Source: Diplocarpon mali (Eukaryota; Ascomycota; Leotiomycetes; Helotiales; Drepanopezizaceae). From it: a stretch of DNA of 64,000 nt. Positions 1-12,795 of this stretch are shown piece by piece. The notes under the pieces are model-generated. The model saw nothing but the letters and a program-made list of their open reading frames with translations, was not told the origin of the DNA and ran no database searches. The stretch covers positions 1 to 64,000 of the forward strand of contig JAENRP010000002.1 of the NCBI GenBank assembly GCA_024741835.1, written 5' to 3'. A program made the translations under genes and the position numbers. Position 1 is the stretch's first letter; each line of letters opens with the position of its first letter.

Positions 1-599
1 CCGAGACTCAATTGGAGGGAGGAGAAGGTTGAAAAGGTCTGAAGGGTGAGAGGGTGAGAAGAGCGGCGAGCTGTTGAGCTGTTGAGCTATTGAGCTGGAG
101 CTGGAGATGGAGATGGAGATGATGGAGATGATGGGGATGATGGAGATGATGGAGATGGAAAAAGGAAGATGGAGAAGAGGAGGCCAGAGATGGGGAAAAA
201 GAGTTTGAGGTTTGCGGAGGGTTTTTCAGGTCGAGGCACTGGACTGGCACCGAGAGTGGAGCGGGCGGGGGGAGATGATTGGTTGCTCGCCTGATAAGGC
301 AGAACACCACAGTAGGAGGGGCGCGCTAAGGCTTGGGCGCAGGGGTTCCGGCGGAAGGATAAGCGGAGCTAGCGTTCACGGATCCCTGTCGGGGGCTGTG
401 GTGAGTGGGTGAGATGTGGGTGGGATGTGGGTGAAACGAGGAAGAAGATGAGGTGTGGCGGGAGGTGGGGAGGTGGGGAGGTGGGGAGGTGTGGCTGGAG
501 AGGTTGTGGCTGAGGGCGAGGGAAGGCGGGGCAGGTGGGAGAGCGTTTACAGTCAGCTCGGGTCGGGGAGGGGTTGTCCCACCGTACCAGGTTGAGAGG

Positions 600-770
600 G
601 GAGGGCGTATGAGTATGAGGAGGAGGAGTCGAGGTATGAGGAGGAGGAGGAGTCGAGGTACGGGTCTGAGTAGGAGGAGAAGTATGAGGAGGAGTAGCAG
701 TAGAGGTACGGGTCTGAGTATGAGGAGGAGTAGCAGTAGAGGTACGGGTCTGAGTACGAGCAGGTCACTC
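600..770. repeat. Purine-rich minisatellite
   Basis: A unit of about 39 bases built from GAGGAGGAGTAGCAGTAGAG plus a short GTACGGGTCTGAGTA segment is repeated several times with small differences. It gives long open frames on both strands that should not be taken as genes. Confidence 0.75.
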
Positions 771-1439
771 TGCAGTCCCTCCCACCCCGAGGCCCACGAC
801 GGAAGTGCAGCTAGATCGCCACGGATTCGAGAGAGGACTTCCTGGACCGACCTCCCTCTCATCAAGGCCCTTCCCTGATCCCCTCGTCTGGCGAGAACCA
901 CGTAGAGGGAGCTCGACGAGAGAGCTGTTGCATGGGGGCCTGGCTGGCTGGCTGCGTTTGCTGATCACGAACGACTGGGAGGCAAAGAACAGATAAGGTC
1001 CGCTACTGTACAGGTACCGGCACCCTTCTCGTCGCTTGGCTGAGGTCGCCAGGTCGCCAGGTCGCCAGGTCGCCACGCAAGCCAAGCCAGAGCCTCTTCC
1101 AGGGTGAGCGGAGAACTGTCTGGATCTCCCGTGGAGACAGGAAGGGGAGGGAATCTCACCGACGCCCGCACCGCACCGCACCGCCGACTCGCTACATTCC
1201 GGCCTGCCTGACTGACCTGACCTCCCCGGCCATCCTCTCTCCTCCAACCCCCTCCCACCAAGTCTGCCGCGCTGCCTTTTGCCCCGGAGGAGAAGAGTCA
1301 AACCTGATCTCCGTCGCCGCGCATGGTCGTGGGGATCTGGCACGACCAATCAGAGGAGAACCCACCTTTCCTTGCCGTTGGGAGTGGGGGGAAGGGGTTG
1401 CAATGCGGAGGGGGAGAGTCGAGGCATCAAATAGACCGA

Positions 1440-1552
1440 GGTGTGTGTGTGTATATAGATGTATGTGTATATGTGTGTAAATGTAGAGATGTATGTGTAT
1501 GTATGTGTATATGTGTGTAAATGTATATATATGTATATATATGTATATATAC
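1440..1552. repeat. GT/TA microsatellite
   Basis: Alternating GTGTGT, GTATAT and ATGTAT runs form an imperfect dinucleotide tract. No coding potential is seen. Confidence 0.8.
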
Positions 1553-2654
1553 ATGCCTCTGCACCGCTCGACCAGAGAATATATGCGGGATCGCCCGTTG
1601 AAGCGGGAGCCCGAGGCCACCACTCAAGTAGCCGTGGTCTCACACAGCTCGTTGCCGCCCCTGTCGTCACTCGGCAGATGGGGGTTCTCAGGGTCCTGGT
1701 CCTGGCCGGATCCCGATCCGGCCGGCCCGAGGAACCGAGGAATTCGGTGAATGGGAATGGGAATGTGCGTGCCGGCCGAGTAGCCTGACAGATCTACGAC
1801 AGGAACTCGAGATCTGGTGGCCGTCGAGGGTGCAGCGCAGCCGCAAACACACGTGCTCGAGGCCCTCTGTGGGAAGCATAGTGATGATGGGTCACGTGGA
1901 GGGTCACATGCGCAGCCTTGGCATAGGCAGCATCACTTTACTCTAGATCTCCCCCTTCACTTGTGATAATCATCAACAACGCATACAACCAAGGACAGAA
2001 TCGATTCGATCTCATCAGTGTGCACATCATGTGAAACCAACGCCCTCTGGTGTGCTTGCATCCCCCAGCTATCGGGACACCTCCCTCCCTGATGGCTTTC
2101 CGTCGCACGGGCGGCATTGGGAGGACGTCGCGGTCGCGCGTCACATGATTGCACGGGTAGGCTAGTCCCTGGAGGTCAGGGTGACAGCCAATGAGAGGGA
2201 TCGCCTCCGGCCGGTACGCAGGTAAGACTGCGCGCATCTGCCCATCGCATCCCCGAATCGATGCCATGCCATGCGATGCCGCGCTGCGGCAAGAGAGCGC
2301 TCCTCGAGAAGGACAGCAGAGGCGGGCCTCCTCATCAACGGATCGAGTATGACAACCACGTAGGGTGCACTCGACCAGTCGGTAGGGTGTAGGTCGCGGG
2401 GCTGGCTATCTACAGGAGCCAGCCCGTCACACCGCCTGACCGTCTCCCGTGCAGAGACCGACAAACATGCGTCCGAGGTACCGGACGGAGTGTTGTGTCG
2501 GGAAGATTGAGAGATGGGCAGGTGTCGGTACGGCGGGAGAGTCCGGGTCAGGGACCTAGCAATCCACCCAAGGCAAGGGAGGGTTGTCTGCTGCCGACAC
2601 GTCGAGGACGGAGGGAATAGGCAGAGTCGAGTAGAGTCATCCCGAAGGCTCGCG

Positions 2655-2852
2655 GCGCGGCGCGGTGCGGTGCGGTCCGGTGCGGTGCGGTGCGGTGCGG
2701 TGCTCCTCTGGCACGGGTCCCAGTAACACGGAGAGTCACTCGGAGAGGGTGACATCTTCCATTCCTTCTCTCTGCTCGCTCTCGCCAGTCTGCAATTCTT
2801 ACGAACCGAACCGAGCCGAGCCGAACCGAGCCGAACCGAACCGAACCGAACG
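2655..2852. repeat. Two facing pentanucleotide arrays
   Basis: A GCGGT array (about 2660-2702) is followed about 100 bases later by a CCGAA/CCGAG array (about 2805-2850). Both are short and imperfect. Confidence 0.7.
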
Positions 2853-3549
2853 AGCAAACCAACTCCCACCTGTTGCCGACATTGATGGTGTTGTGGTGGT
2901 GAAATGTACTCGTGTACTACTCCCTACACGGTGCTGGCTCGCCAGTATCCGGAAGTGAGAGGAGAGTTTGGCGGGAAGCTTTGGACGCCTCTTCGCACGC
3001 CCAGCTCCTCGCTCGCAAGCTTACGCTACAACGAAGCACTTGGAGGATTCTTCCTCGTGCCGGACGGGATAATGCTACACAGTCAAAGACTCCGTTCTCC
3101 CTGTGGGTGGGTGGGCTGCCAAACGAGGACCTGTGCTTCCGAGGGGGGGTCGGTGAATCTTGGGCTTGGTCCGGGTCCATGTAACGGCGGTGCCCACATG
3201 TGCAGCCGACCGACAGAAGGGGAGGGAGGACAAGTGCAGTTCAGGGATACTCGAGCAGCGAGCAGCGAGCAGCGAGTAGCAAGCTCCGTGGCGCCGATGC
3301 CCCCCAAGCAACCTGCGAGTACTCGGGCCACGGTCCAGCACATGGATGCGCGTAGCCAGGATCAGGGACTCTCAGGCGGAAGCGGAGGTCTGGCCCCCAT
3401 TGCCCGGCGGCGATGCTCGGCATTCCCTATCAGGGTCCACAGCAGCGCGAGAGGCAGCGATTCGATTCCTCTCGACGGTGTTTCCCTCTTCGGGGGGGTG
3501 AAGCCGGCTGGGTCGAGGGTGCAGGTGGCAGGGGACTTGGGTGGGGTGG

Positions 3550-3735
3550 ATGTATATATGTGGATATGTTGTGTATATGGACATGTGTATCATGTTTGTA
3601 CATGATACATATATATAATGTGTGTAAATTACGCAGCACATATGGATATTATATGTATATATGTATACATATATATAAATATATAAATACATATACACAT
3701 GTATACATATACAAACACATACATATATATACACC
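3550..3735. repeat. AT-dinucleotide tract
   Basis: A long imperfect run of ATAT, TATATG and ACATAT sits in otherwise GC-rich sequence. It appears to be a degenerate microsatellite. Confidence 0.75.
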
Positions 3736-5433
3736 TTCCACCCCAACCGATCACCACTACTCGGTAGACTGCTCCTGCTCGACCTCGTCATAGACCAACG
3801 CCAACACCAAAAAAGAAGCAAAAAGAAAAAAGCAAAGATCAAAACCAAAACCCCCCCCGCCGAGCCATCCACGCGGCACATGGTACAATCCCATCCCAAA
3901 CCCAATCAATCAACCAGCTCGCGCAAACGTGGCTCCGCACATGCTTCATCCACTCCGACAGATCCTGGTACGACGTCCCTGGTTGCAAGCAACCGAGATG
4001 GACTGCTGAACTGTGGTGAGCAGGCAAGCGACCTGCCGACCTATGTTGCTATGTCGGTACACCCCGTCCTACCCACCACCAGTCCTCAGCCCCCGAGCAG
4101 GATCATCAACCAACCACCCAGCCGCGGAGCATCGTCGACCGGCCGGGCTGTGGCTGACGTAAACGACGTCGGTATATAGATGTCGAGGTAGCCGCCGCGC
4201 ATTCTCCCGCTACGACAACCGTAAGTATGAAGAGAGAAAAGGAAAACAAAGACACAGACCGTCGTGGAGCGTAGAGAGGGGTAGGAAAAGTTGAGCAGGG
4301 AGGAAACGATGCGAGGGAAGACGCATCGTGCACTGAGAGGGTCGGGTCGACCTCTGCCCAGGCTTTCCTTTTCCTTTCTTTTCCTTTCTTTTCTTTGCAT
4401 GCCTCGATCTGCTTCTCGTCTTCCGCGTCTTTTCTCTTTCTCGTCTTTCCTTTCTCTTCCTTGCATTCCCTTCTCCTTTCCCCTGGTCTCGCATGCAGGG
4501 CATCGCCTGCTGGTGAGCCGGGCGCGGAGCACGATGGCTTCCCCCACCCCTTCTCCTCTCCGCGCTCATCCCGCTCAGATCTCCTCCCCGCCCTCCTCGT
4601 CCTGCTGGGCTTGCGGGTGCTCGCACGTGATCGGTCCCAACATGAGACGCTTATACCGGTCGGTATATTCCTTCTTCCTAAAGCTCAATGCGACCGACCG
4701 AGTACTTGGGGGCCGTGATCTGGCCCCGCGCCTCGAGCTTCTTGCGTCTCCGTAGAGAAGGCTTTTGGGAAGGGGAGAGGAATACGGGAGGTCACGTGTG
4801 GTCACGTGTGTCTAAGCGAGGTGGCAGTAAGGTCGGGACGGGGTGGTAATCTACCTGCGTCTTCCGATCGTGAGCTCCGTGCTGAGCGGGACTCTGGTGC
4901 TGAGAACATTTGTCAGCTTGTCTCTTCCTCCCCTGCAGCATCTCGTTACAATATGCAAGCAATCACGGCTCTCATTTCATCCGCTCAACGAGCACATAAC
5001 AATCAATCAACCCAAGTCAAGTCATGCAACCCTCCCAGCTCGAGGCCTGGAGAGATACCCGGAGCTTCAACGAATAAGTCTGACATTTTTACATACAAGC
5101 CCAGTCATCATATTGTATCCTGTCTCGAGCCTCTCGCTGCTTTTTCGACACCGGGTGGGACGGCAGATGTCCTTTTTTTTACATCATCTATCGCGTCTAC
5201 CTCTTCGAGGCATTCTCGTCAGCTTGGATGTCTATTTCGCATTTTCTTTGCCTCTTCCCCCTCGAAACTTTCTCTCCATATCCACCCGCGCTCCCGGAAA
5301 CCAGATCGTCTCGTTCCATTCATCATCAGGCGAGCCCCAAGCCTTGATTCCCACGTGGTGTTGTCATGTCGCTCTCTCTCTCTCTCTCTCTCTTCATCCA
5401 GTGTGATTTAATCTCATTTCCGTTTTGGTCATC

Positions 5434-6689
5434 TCACAGTATAACACAATGCCTCTCCCTCCGGCTCTTGCGCGACCGCTGCCTCCGCCTGCCGCCGTGT
5501 CGGTGCTGGTACACGAGGTCCTCCTCAATCTTCGACGAGACGGTGTTGTCTTTGCGGATGATCTGTCGGCAGAGGTCTACGAATACTTCGTCCACGTTTG
5601 CTTTTTGTTAATGTGTTAGGAGTTTTCATGCTACGGGACGTGCATGCTATCAAAAGATTGGAATAAATGTAAGAAGGAAAGATCGAGGGAAGAGTGCGAG
5701 AGAAACATACCTCTCCTCCGGGCCGAGGTCTCGTAATACGGCGCGTTCCCCCAGCTCTGCGACACGGCAAAGGCCCGGGATCTTGTCACCGCCCGGTCCT
5801 CTTCCAGATCCGACTTGTTGCCCACGATGACGATCGGTACGTTCTCGTCATCCTTGATGCTGATGATCTGCTCGCGAAGTTCCGAGAGTTCGGCGAGACT
5901 GCTCTGGCTCGTGATGGAGAAGACGAGGAGGAAGCCCTGCCCGGTTTTCATGTATAGTTCTCTATCGGCTGGTATCAGTACTTTCTATCATCGCTAGAGC
6001 GGCAGGATAGGTTGTACCTCATGGCCGCTGAAAGATGTTATTAGAGATGATATGTCATTACGCGATGTACAGTTGGGAGAATTGACTCACTGAACTGCTC
6101 TGTGCCAGCTGTATCTAATCTACAAAATACATCAGTCACTGTCTTCTGCGTGACTACATGTAGTTGAGACCATACATTTCCAGCATGCATTGCCGACCCT
6201 GTCTCGAGTCAGTTCAAGGCATCTTCTCCTGGGGCAGGGAACTCACATCAACCTCGATCTGCTTCCGGTACGAGTCCTCTATGGTTGGATCATAGCTCTC
6301 GATCCACACGTTCTGCACGAATTGCGCTTCCACGTCGTCAGTGAGACGCATTTGGCACGGGAATTATCGGGGGTTGCGCCTCACCCGTGAGGCAACTCTT
6401 GCCCACGCCGCCTAGAGATGCAGAGATTGTCGTCAGCCACTATTCGCAGCAGATGTGAGGGGGGGAAAGGGAGCCGCTCACCTGCGCCGAGAACCACAAT
6501 ATGGTAGTCTCTCCTATGCATGGAAACGCAGCGTTAGCCAGAGCTACCGGTGCGGAACAGGAGTAGGTAGGTAGGTAGGTAGAAAGGTCGCATGGCTCTG
6601 CTCTCGGTTCTGCTTTGGTCTCCCTTGGATGCGACGAGACTTGTCGGGCTTTGCGTAGGTACATACCTCTGAGACGTTCTAGCCGACAT
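5434..6689 (-). CDS. RSR1: Rap/Rsr1-type small GTPase
   Basis: This is a Ras-superfamily GTPase of 213 residues encoded in nine exons: 6667-6689, 6482-6513, 6385-6411, 6247-6326, 6176-6198, 6091-6119, 6018-6027, 5711-5961 and 5434-5600. All junctions keep frame and use GT..AG. The P-loop GAGGVGKS is at residues 17-24, the switch I effector YDPTIEDSY at 39-47, DTAGTE at 64-69, NKSD at 123-126 and ETSA at 152-155. Thr68 stands where Ras has Gln61, a hallmark of the Rap/Rsr1 branch. The protein ends in a basic tail and the CaaX box CVIL, which predicts prenylation (Leu favours geranylgeranyl) and plasma-membrane anchoring. Yeast Rsr1/Bud1 directs bud-site choice, and filamentous homologues (KREV-1 type) act in polarity. 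One exon is only 10 bases long. I assembled the model by eye; the perfect frame and full motif set make it secure. Confidence 0.93.
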
Positions 6690-6888
6690 GGTAGTTGGGC
6701 TGCACAGAGAGGGGGATCTACTCGTACTGCAACAACTGCGACAGCAAACTCTGACGCAGGCCCAGTAGGCAGGCCAGTCTGGTCTGGCGTCTGCGACAAC
6801 CCGGCCCCGCTTCCTTTTTCTTTTCTTTCCCTTTCTTTCCCTTCACTCTTCTCTGCCCTGGGATCTTCTCGCCTTTCTCTCCCTCTTC

Positions 6889-6930
<42 letters not shown>

Positions 6931-8600
6931 TCAACTCGTCGCCCTCTCTTTTCTTGTCTGATCACACACAATCGCTCTCTCCCTATCCCTCTCTCTCTCT
7001 CTCTCTCTCTCTCTTTTTGTGTGCGCGTGTGGGTATGTGTCCCTCTCGCTCTCGCTCGCTCTCCTTGGACCGACACGGATTGCAGTTGACGGGATGCGAG
7101 GGACATGAAGGATCACCAAGCCGACTGCGGGATGGCAGCAGAGTAGGTGGTGCAGCTGCCAAATAATGTGTGCAAGGTATGGGGTACCTTACCTACCTTG
7201 GTCGTAGATGCACGGCTAGGGGGTCTACTAGGGTACCGGGTGCTTCTTCGTTCTACCGTAGTCGAGATCTTATAGATAGATACACAGTAGACTGCACACA
7301 CACTGTCCAGAGTAGGGCCGAGGTCTCGTTTGTGCCTGGCGCTGAACTCAACCGCCCCGATCCTGGATGGAGGTTGGACGTCTGTCAAGTTCCAATTTCA
7401 TCCGACTCGACTCGTTGACTCTCGGAAATTAAGTTTAAGGTTTGAGATCGGGGTTGCTGCCGGACAGGAGGCCATGTCATGGCCGGCGTGTGCTGGCACG
7501 GACAGTACAAGCTTTCGTTAGGAAGACGTAATCAGCGGGCGTAAGATGAGAAGAATGTAAGATAAGGAGCGAGATATGAGTGGGAAGGGAAGAGGATGAG
7601 CTGGAATAGAACAAGAGGAAATAAGATGCTACAAGACGAGACGAGATGAAAGGAGATGAAAGAAGATGTTATAGGATATATGAAGAGGGGAGAGACGAGA
7701 GGGGAGATGAGATGAGATAAAATATTATCGTGCACCTCTCGGCACTAGAGAAGACCGGCACGTGCGGGACCGCGACGCCTCCGACTAAGGTAGTAAGAAA
7801 GGTAGTACTGCGCGAGGATTACAAGTCGAGTAGAAGATGAACAGACCCAGCATGAGATGAGAGGAGACCCGACGAACGGAATAAGAGATGATGGTCGAGC
7901 AGTCCATCCAGTCCTCGAGAACATGTCTCCATGCGAGTCGATGGATTGCCGAGACAGCAGGCCAGACTCTGGCAGTTCTGCGCTACGAGTAGCCTGTGTG
8001 CATGGCATCGCATCGCATCGCATGACATCGCATCGCATCGCATCGCATCGCATTATAGTCTATATACTCGTACGCTGCGTCTTCCCTGCAATGTCTAGGC
8101 ATTCCGGCGGAATGCAGCTCATGATATTGCGAGATAGGGCCAGACCCAGTCGGTAGAGTATACACTTCCCTACTACTCCGTGATGCTCTGGAGCGAAAGC
8201 GCATCACCGAATCCCCGTCGCCCGCACCAGCACCCCTCGTGACATCCATCCATCCATCACTCTTACGCCGAAACAGGGCGATGATGGCGATTCCGGTCTT
8301 ATGATATCACGGTCCTATGGACGGCCAGTAATCATCCTCTTCAAACGGCCGTGTCGGCTGCAAATCCTCGACCAATGCTCCCCCCCTATAAAAGGTTTCA
8401 GATCCAGAGCCATTTTCCGTCTGGGCTAAGAGCTAAGAGCTGAGAGCTGAGAGCTGACGGCTGAGGTTCCGACATGTCAAATTGCCCCCAGCGGCGCTGG
8501 ATGCCTATACAGTTACGATACATCCAAGGTACTCCATGAAGTACAAAAGAGTACTACAGTACCTTGGCTACGGAGACGGAGGGCCGCTGGAATGGGGTAT
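6690..8600. other. Spacer upstream of the Rap/Rsr1 gene
   Basis: No gene is seen. It contains CT/CTTT pyrimidine tracts (6820-7015), which could be promoter-type tracts for the minus-strand GTPase gene, and an array of CATCG pentamers at about 7999-8053. Sequence composition shifts towards AT near 8600. Confidence 0.5.
7999..8053. repeat. CATCG pentanucleotide array
   Basis: About ten CATCG/GCATC units run head to tail with one interruption (CATGA). Confidence 0.85.
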
Positions 8601-8859
8601 TTTTTTAAGGACGATCTCGGTCTCTTCCCCTTGGTTTTGACTCACATGTACAAGAGAGATACACAATGTTGAAGTGCGGGTATCTAGGACCCCTTTGTTT
8701 TTGTAGTAATAACCCTCTCCCTTATAAGTCAACCATAAAATAAGCAGAATTCAGGGGAAATAATACTCTCTGGACGAAGATAGTACGAAGCTTCTACGAA
8801 GTCCAACGACTGATTATTTTTATCAATTATCAAGAATTGCGAGACGTACAAGATATTGA

Positions 8860-9640
8860 ATTTCGAATGGGGAGACGGCTTAAAACTCGTACGCGGTATC
8901 TCCTATGAACATACAGATTCTTTTCAAGAGTGCAGAGCCGAGATCCAGTACTTTAAATCACGAAATATCAACCCCCAAGTTAAATAAAGCTGTAAACTGT
9001 GAAAAGCTGTCGAACGAGTTTTTATTTTATTTTTTTCACCTTTTTCATAAATACCCTTACATTCAGCCTCTACTTGGGTTCTCAGAATTATTTAGATATA
9101 TGCTGATAACTAGAGGAAGGGTCTGCTAATAGATAAGAAGGAGAAAAAGGCGGATCATGGTGTGTAAGGAAAAAAGAAGAGGAAAAAGTATTTGGTTCGA
9201 AGACTGGGCCTTGGCAGTAAATAGTTCCCTCTCAAGATTTATTCTTAAGGGTATACTTCGAAAGCTTAAAGATCATGAAAGAGGTTACGAGAAATAGCCG
9301 CTGCTAATTAGTAAGACGCTTGAGATAATTAGATATGCAGCTATCAGTAAGGGGGACCTGTCCTAGGAAAAGGGACCTAATGCGAATCTATCTAGCTAAG
9401 CACCTCTTCAAGACTATACGTACTTTAGACTTAGAGAGCTGGCTATTGGGTAAGGTGTGGATTAGACTTTTATTCAAAGAATTAAGCTCTCTTAAATTAT
9501 AATAGGCTAAGAGAAGATTCAAGGAGCTTTGATCCTTGTGTCTCCTTATACCTAACACGACTATAGCGTTTCCCCCCTTCCTATGCTATATAGTTTAAAA
9601 TCAAGATAGTATATTAAAAGGGGGGGGAGGGGAAAAAAAA
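8860..9640. mobile_element. AT-rich degraded repeat family, copy 1
   Basis: This stretch aligns by eye with 53055-54010 and 55415-56120. Shared landmarks are a GGGAGACGRCTT start, a central TTTTTATTTTATTT then CCTTTTTCATAAATACCCTT-like block, a GCTGCTAATTAGTAAGACGC block, and an end with CTATAGCGTT..CTATATAGTTTA followed by AGTATATTAAAAGGGG and an A-run. No long open frame survives, as expected after RIP. I cannot assign it to a transposon class. Confidence 0.6.
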
Positions 9641-12600
9641 GAGCAAAAAACAAGTTCGAACTCCCAGGTCCCCCTTATTGACATAGGGTATGGAATAACG
9701 GTTGACCTTTGGGGTGTAGGTCTCGATATACGGCGACCTCACCTTCGGCAATAGAGCAACGCATCGCTATCTCTACCTACTGATGGGTAGTGTAATATGT
9801 GTTTTTAAACTTGACGCAACGCAGCGCATTTCAAAGACTAATCACGCAGATTGACCAGGTAGAGCTAGTAGTCAGTGCTCGGCCCTGTCTCGAAAATCTT
9901 TGCAGATTTCCCCTGCGCAGTTATTGGGAAACGACTTTTCCTAAAAGCTGGAGTAACTTTTCTCTAGCATAGCTTTAACTATCACAAGTAATTATTGAAA
10001 TCTAAATTGTAACTTTACAGAAATGATCGCTGAGCCGAATGGGTATTTTTGTATATCGCAACTTAGTATTCCTAACTTTGTTATGCTTTGAGTAGATAAT
10101 CCGTCGCGAATATGCAGTCGCGTTAATTGAATCGCACCCTGGTTCTTGGATAGGAATTGGAATACAGTGACTGCGTATAAATAGTTTGTATAGAGCTTGA
10201 AATTAGGTTGTCTTCTATGGAAAATACTGCTATTTCTAAAGTGTCGAAGATTGGGGCTAGATAATAGCACAGCACCCTTGAGCAGCTGCTAGGGAACTAG
10301 TCCATTCGTGGAAGAAACTGCTACTAAAATCCGATATAGGAGGAAGAACACGAGGCAGGTGATCTCTACTATTTAGCTGTTGATCAGTCTGTAATCCGTA
10401 GCACAATTTAGTCGATTTCATACCCGATCCAGCCAGATTTTCAAATAAGCTGCTACAAATTCCCGCGCCACATAGGACTTTGCCAGACGTGCAATCAAGA
10501 TAACCCTGTCAAGCTCAGATGACGGTCGGAACGGTATTTATTGCGCCTTGAGTGTTATACTTGGAATTTAAAATCCAAGTTCATAGCCTAGGTAGGATGC
10601 GTTGCCAACTACGTCGTGGCGGTCGCCGTACGGATCTAGGCCCAAATCCAACGGGTCCTTCCAAAGGCGGAAACTCTCCTATCTGCTCCCTTCTCCTTTA
10701 AGCAGGATGGACTGGCCAAATGGTTCTAGTCCCTCCAAGACAGTGGAACCGTCTACCGCATGTGTTGATTACGTGAACGTCCTGCTGCTTTACGGAAGCA
10801 TTTCGAAAGGGGAGGTGGAGAGGGTTTCGGGGGGGGAAACCAAATCAGCGTATAATTATTATTCGATCTTCGAAAATTCTAGCTTAGTAGTCGATTGCTG
10901 GATCAATGCTATTTGACTAACTTTATAGGGAGGGACATCGAAGTTAGAGCTCTGTTATGATAGCTATACCAGATACTTCAAAGACTTCTCGAAGAGTATA
11001 AGGGTCATGCTAAGCAGGGCCACGTACTTATTTGTGCAAAAGTCATATGTAAAGTCTATTTGCCTAGAAGAGGCTAAAACTATAAAAAGCAATAGACTAC
11101 AACAGAATCAAGCTCTAGGTCTTTCGTCTGGCGATGTTATAACACACTTGGAGAGCTTGTAAGATTCTAATTCTTCGCATAGAAGCAGAGGTACTAAGTG
11201 TTAACGATGATCAATATTTGATTTCATATAATCTCGAGCATGGACAGGTATCAGGAAGTATTACTATATTTTCGAGTCAGTATACCCTTACTTCTTGCGG
11301 GGCCCAATTATCGAGCGTTAAGCGCATATGAGTGATTGAGGCTTGCAGTAAGCGGTTCCACTATACTCAAGGTATTGGAAACATTCGGCCGATTGGATTA
11401 GGCTGGGAAATACGAACAAACGAGCTTCGGAGGACAAGGAAACTGAAGCGAACGGTGCCGATCACGACTGGTATTGTATTTATAAAGCTACCCTACCTTG
11501 CGGTCCTTGCAAGGCAGTTATTAGGTCGCTCCAGAATCACGAATAGCAAACGCGCGAGCGTTGTTCGTGTCTCTTTTCCTGAAATGCCGCGCTCTCGTCG
11601 GCCGCCAAGGCCCCAGTTTGTTTGTCGTGGCTGTCTTTCCCTTGCATAGGAGATGCTGTCCCGTTTGGAGTCGCCGGCAGAGATGTCAATCAGTTATAGA
11701 GTTTGGACAAGTCTCCTGCTTGTATTTGGCATTCGAAGAGCTAGCTGTCGCTGCCTCCCAGGTCTCATCTGGAGAAGCAGCATCGCCACCTGTGGTCACC
11801 GGCGGGTGGCGATGTCTTGCGACCCATCAAAGTTCGCGTTTGGCCTCTCAAAACTCCTTTCCACCCGGTTTTTGCAAATTTCCTGACTTTGAACAAGGAT
11901 CCCGTAGAAGGTTCAGATTCGAGTTTTGCAAGAGTTACCGTATACTAATAGTGATTTGCCGTTGATGTGTCATCTCGACTTGGGTTCACTTGTAACCGCA
12001 GCATCTAATCTGATACTCCTGCGAAAGGCTCAGCTTCTCTTGAACTTGGGTTAAGCTGGCCCTCGAACAAGTCAGACTACCGATTATAAGTCCGGAACTC
12101 GATACCAAAACGTTGAAATCCTGCATGGTCGGCATACAGGTCATATGATCATAGGTCATGTGACTAGGCACATGACAAGTGAGGCTTGGCAAATATTGTA
12201 TTTACTCTGCGCTCTCGAGGAATAGCTTCAAGCGCAAGCATTTACATACGACTACAATACAACGTATTCGAGAAGCTTCCACTGTGCGCACAATCACCTA
12301 ATGTGATACCAACATGCATACTACCTTTCACAATGCTCTTAACAATCCGTGCGACTCGGGCCAGTTTTGCCAAATGATTATGCAAAACCGACGGTTAAAA
12401 CCTCTTCCCAAGCTCGATTGGGGATTCACAATAGAATACCCAACCTACCCGACAATTTCGAGCGGCTAAAAGAGCCGTGATTGCATTTCGCGTCTTGGGC
12501 CAGCTAAAACTCGGAGGGGAGCAGTTTTTATATCTGGTAAACAAGTTCTCATCCTCGGGTTTCAGATCAAAACCAATTCCCGTCAGCTCATCTGTGTATG

Positions 12601-12795
12601 TCACCTCACCCTTTCAGGGGCCGCCCGTTCTGCTCTTGAATGAGAACTGACTCCTTTTGCCATCTGTTGCAAGACCTGGCTTTATTCCAAATGCTCCGGA
12701 GTCCTCTAGCTATCCATGCCACCCCATCTGCCTTCTGGGCCTTCCTTCCTATCATCACATTCCACACGTCCCTATCACATAAGGCCAACCAGATA
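9641..12795. other. AT-rich to mixed spacer without recognisable genes
   Basis: This continues the low-GC block and returns to mixed composition near 11300. Short open frames (for example 9992-10270 minus, 10602-10916 plus, 11561-11965 plus) show no family I know and no signs of splicing. It is probably eroded transposon or gene debris. Confidence 0.45.

Larger units (their letters stand above)
1..5433. other. Gene-free spacer rich in simple repeats
   Basis: I see no recognisable gene here. The open frames are low-complexity readings of purine-rich, GT-rich or pentanucleotide repeats. Contents include GGAGAT-like runs near 100-160, a roughly 39-base minisatellite at 600-770, GT/TA runs at 1440-1552, GCGGT and CCGAA pentamers near 2655-2850, an AT-dinucleotide tract at 3550-3735, pyrimidine tracts at 4360-4490, and a CT run near 5368-5395. 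Two directly repeated GTCACGTG sites lie at 4791-4798 and 4801-4808. Confidence 0.6.
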
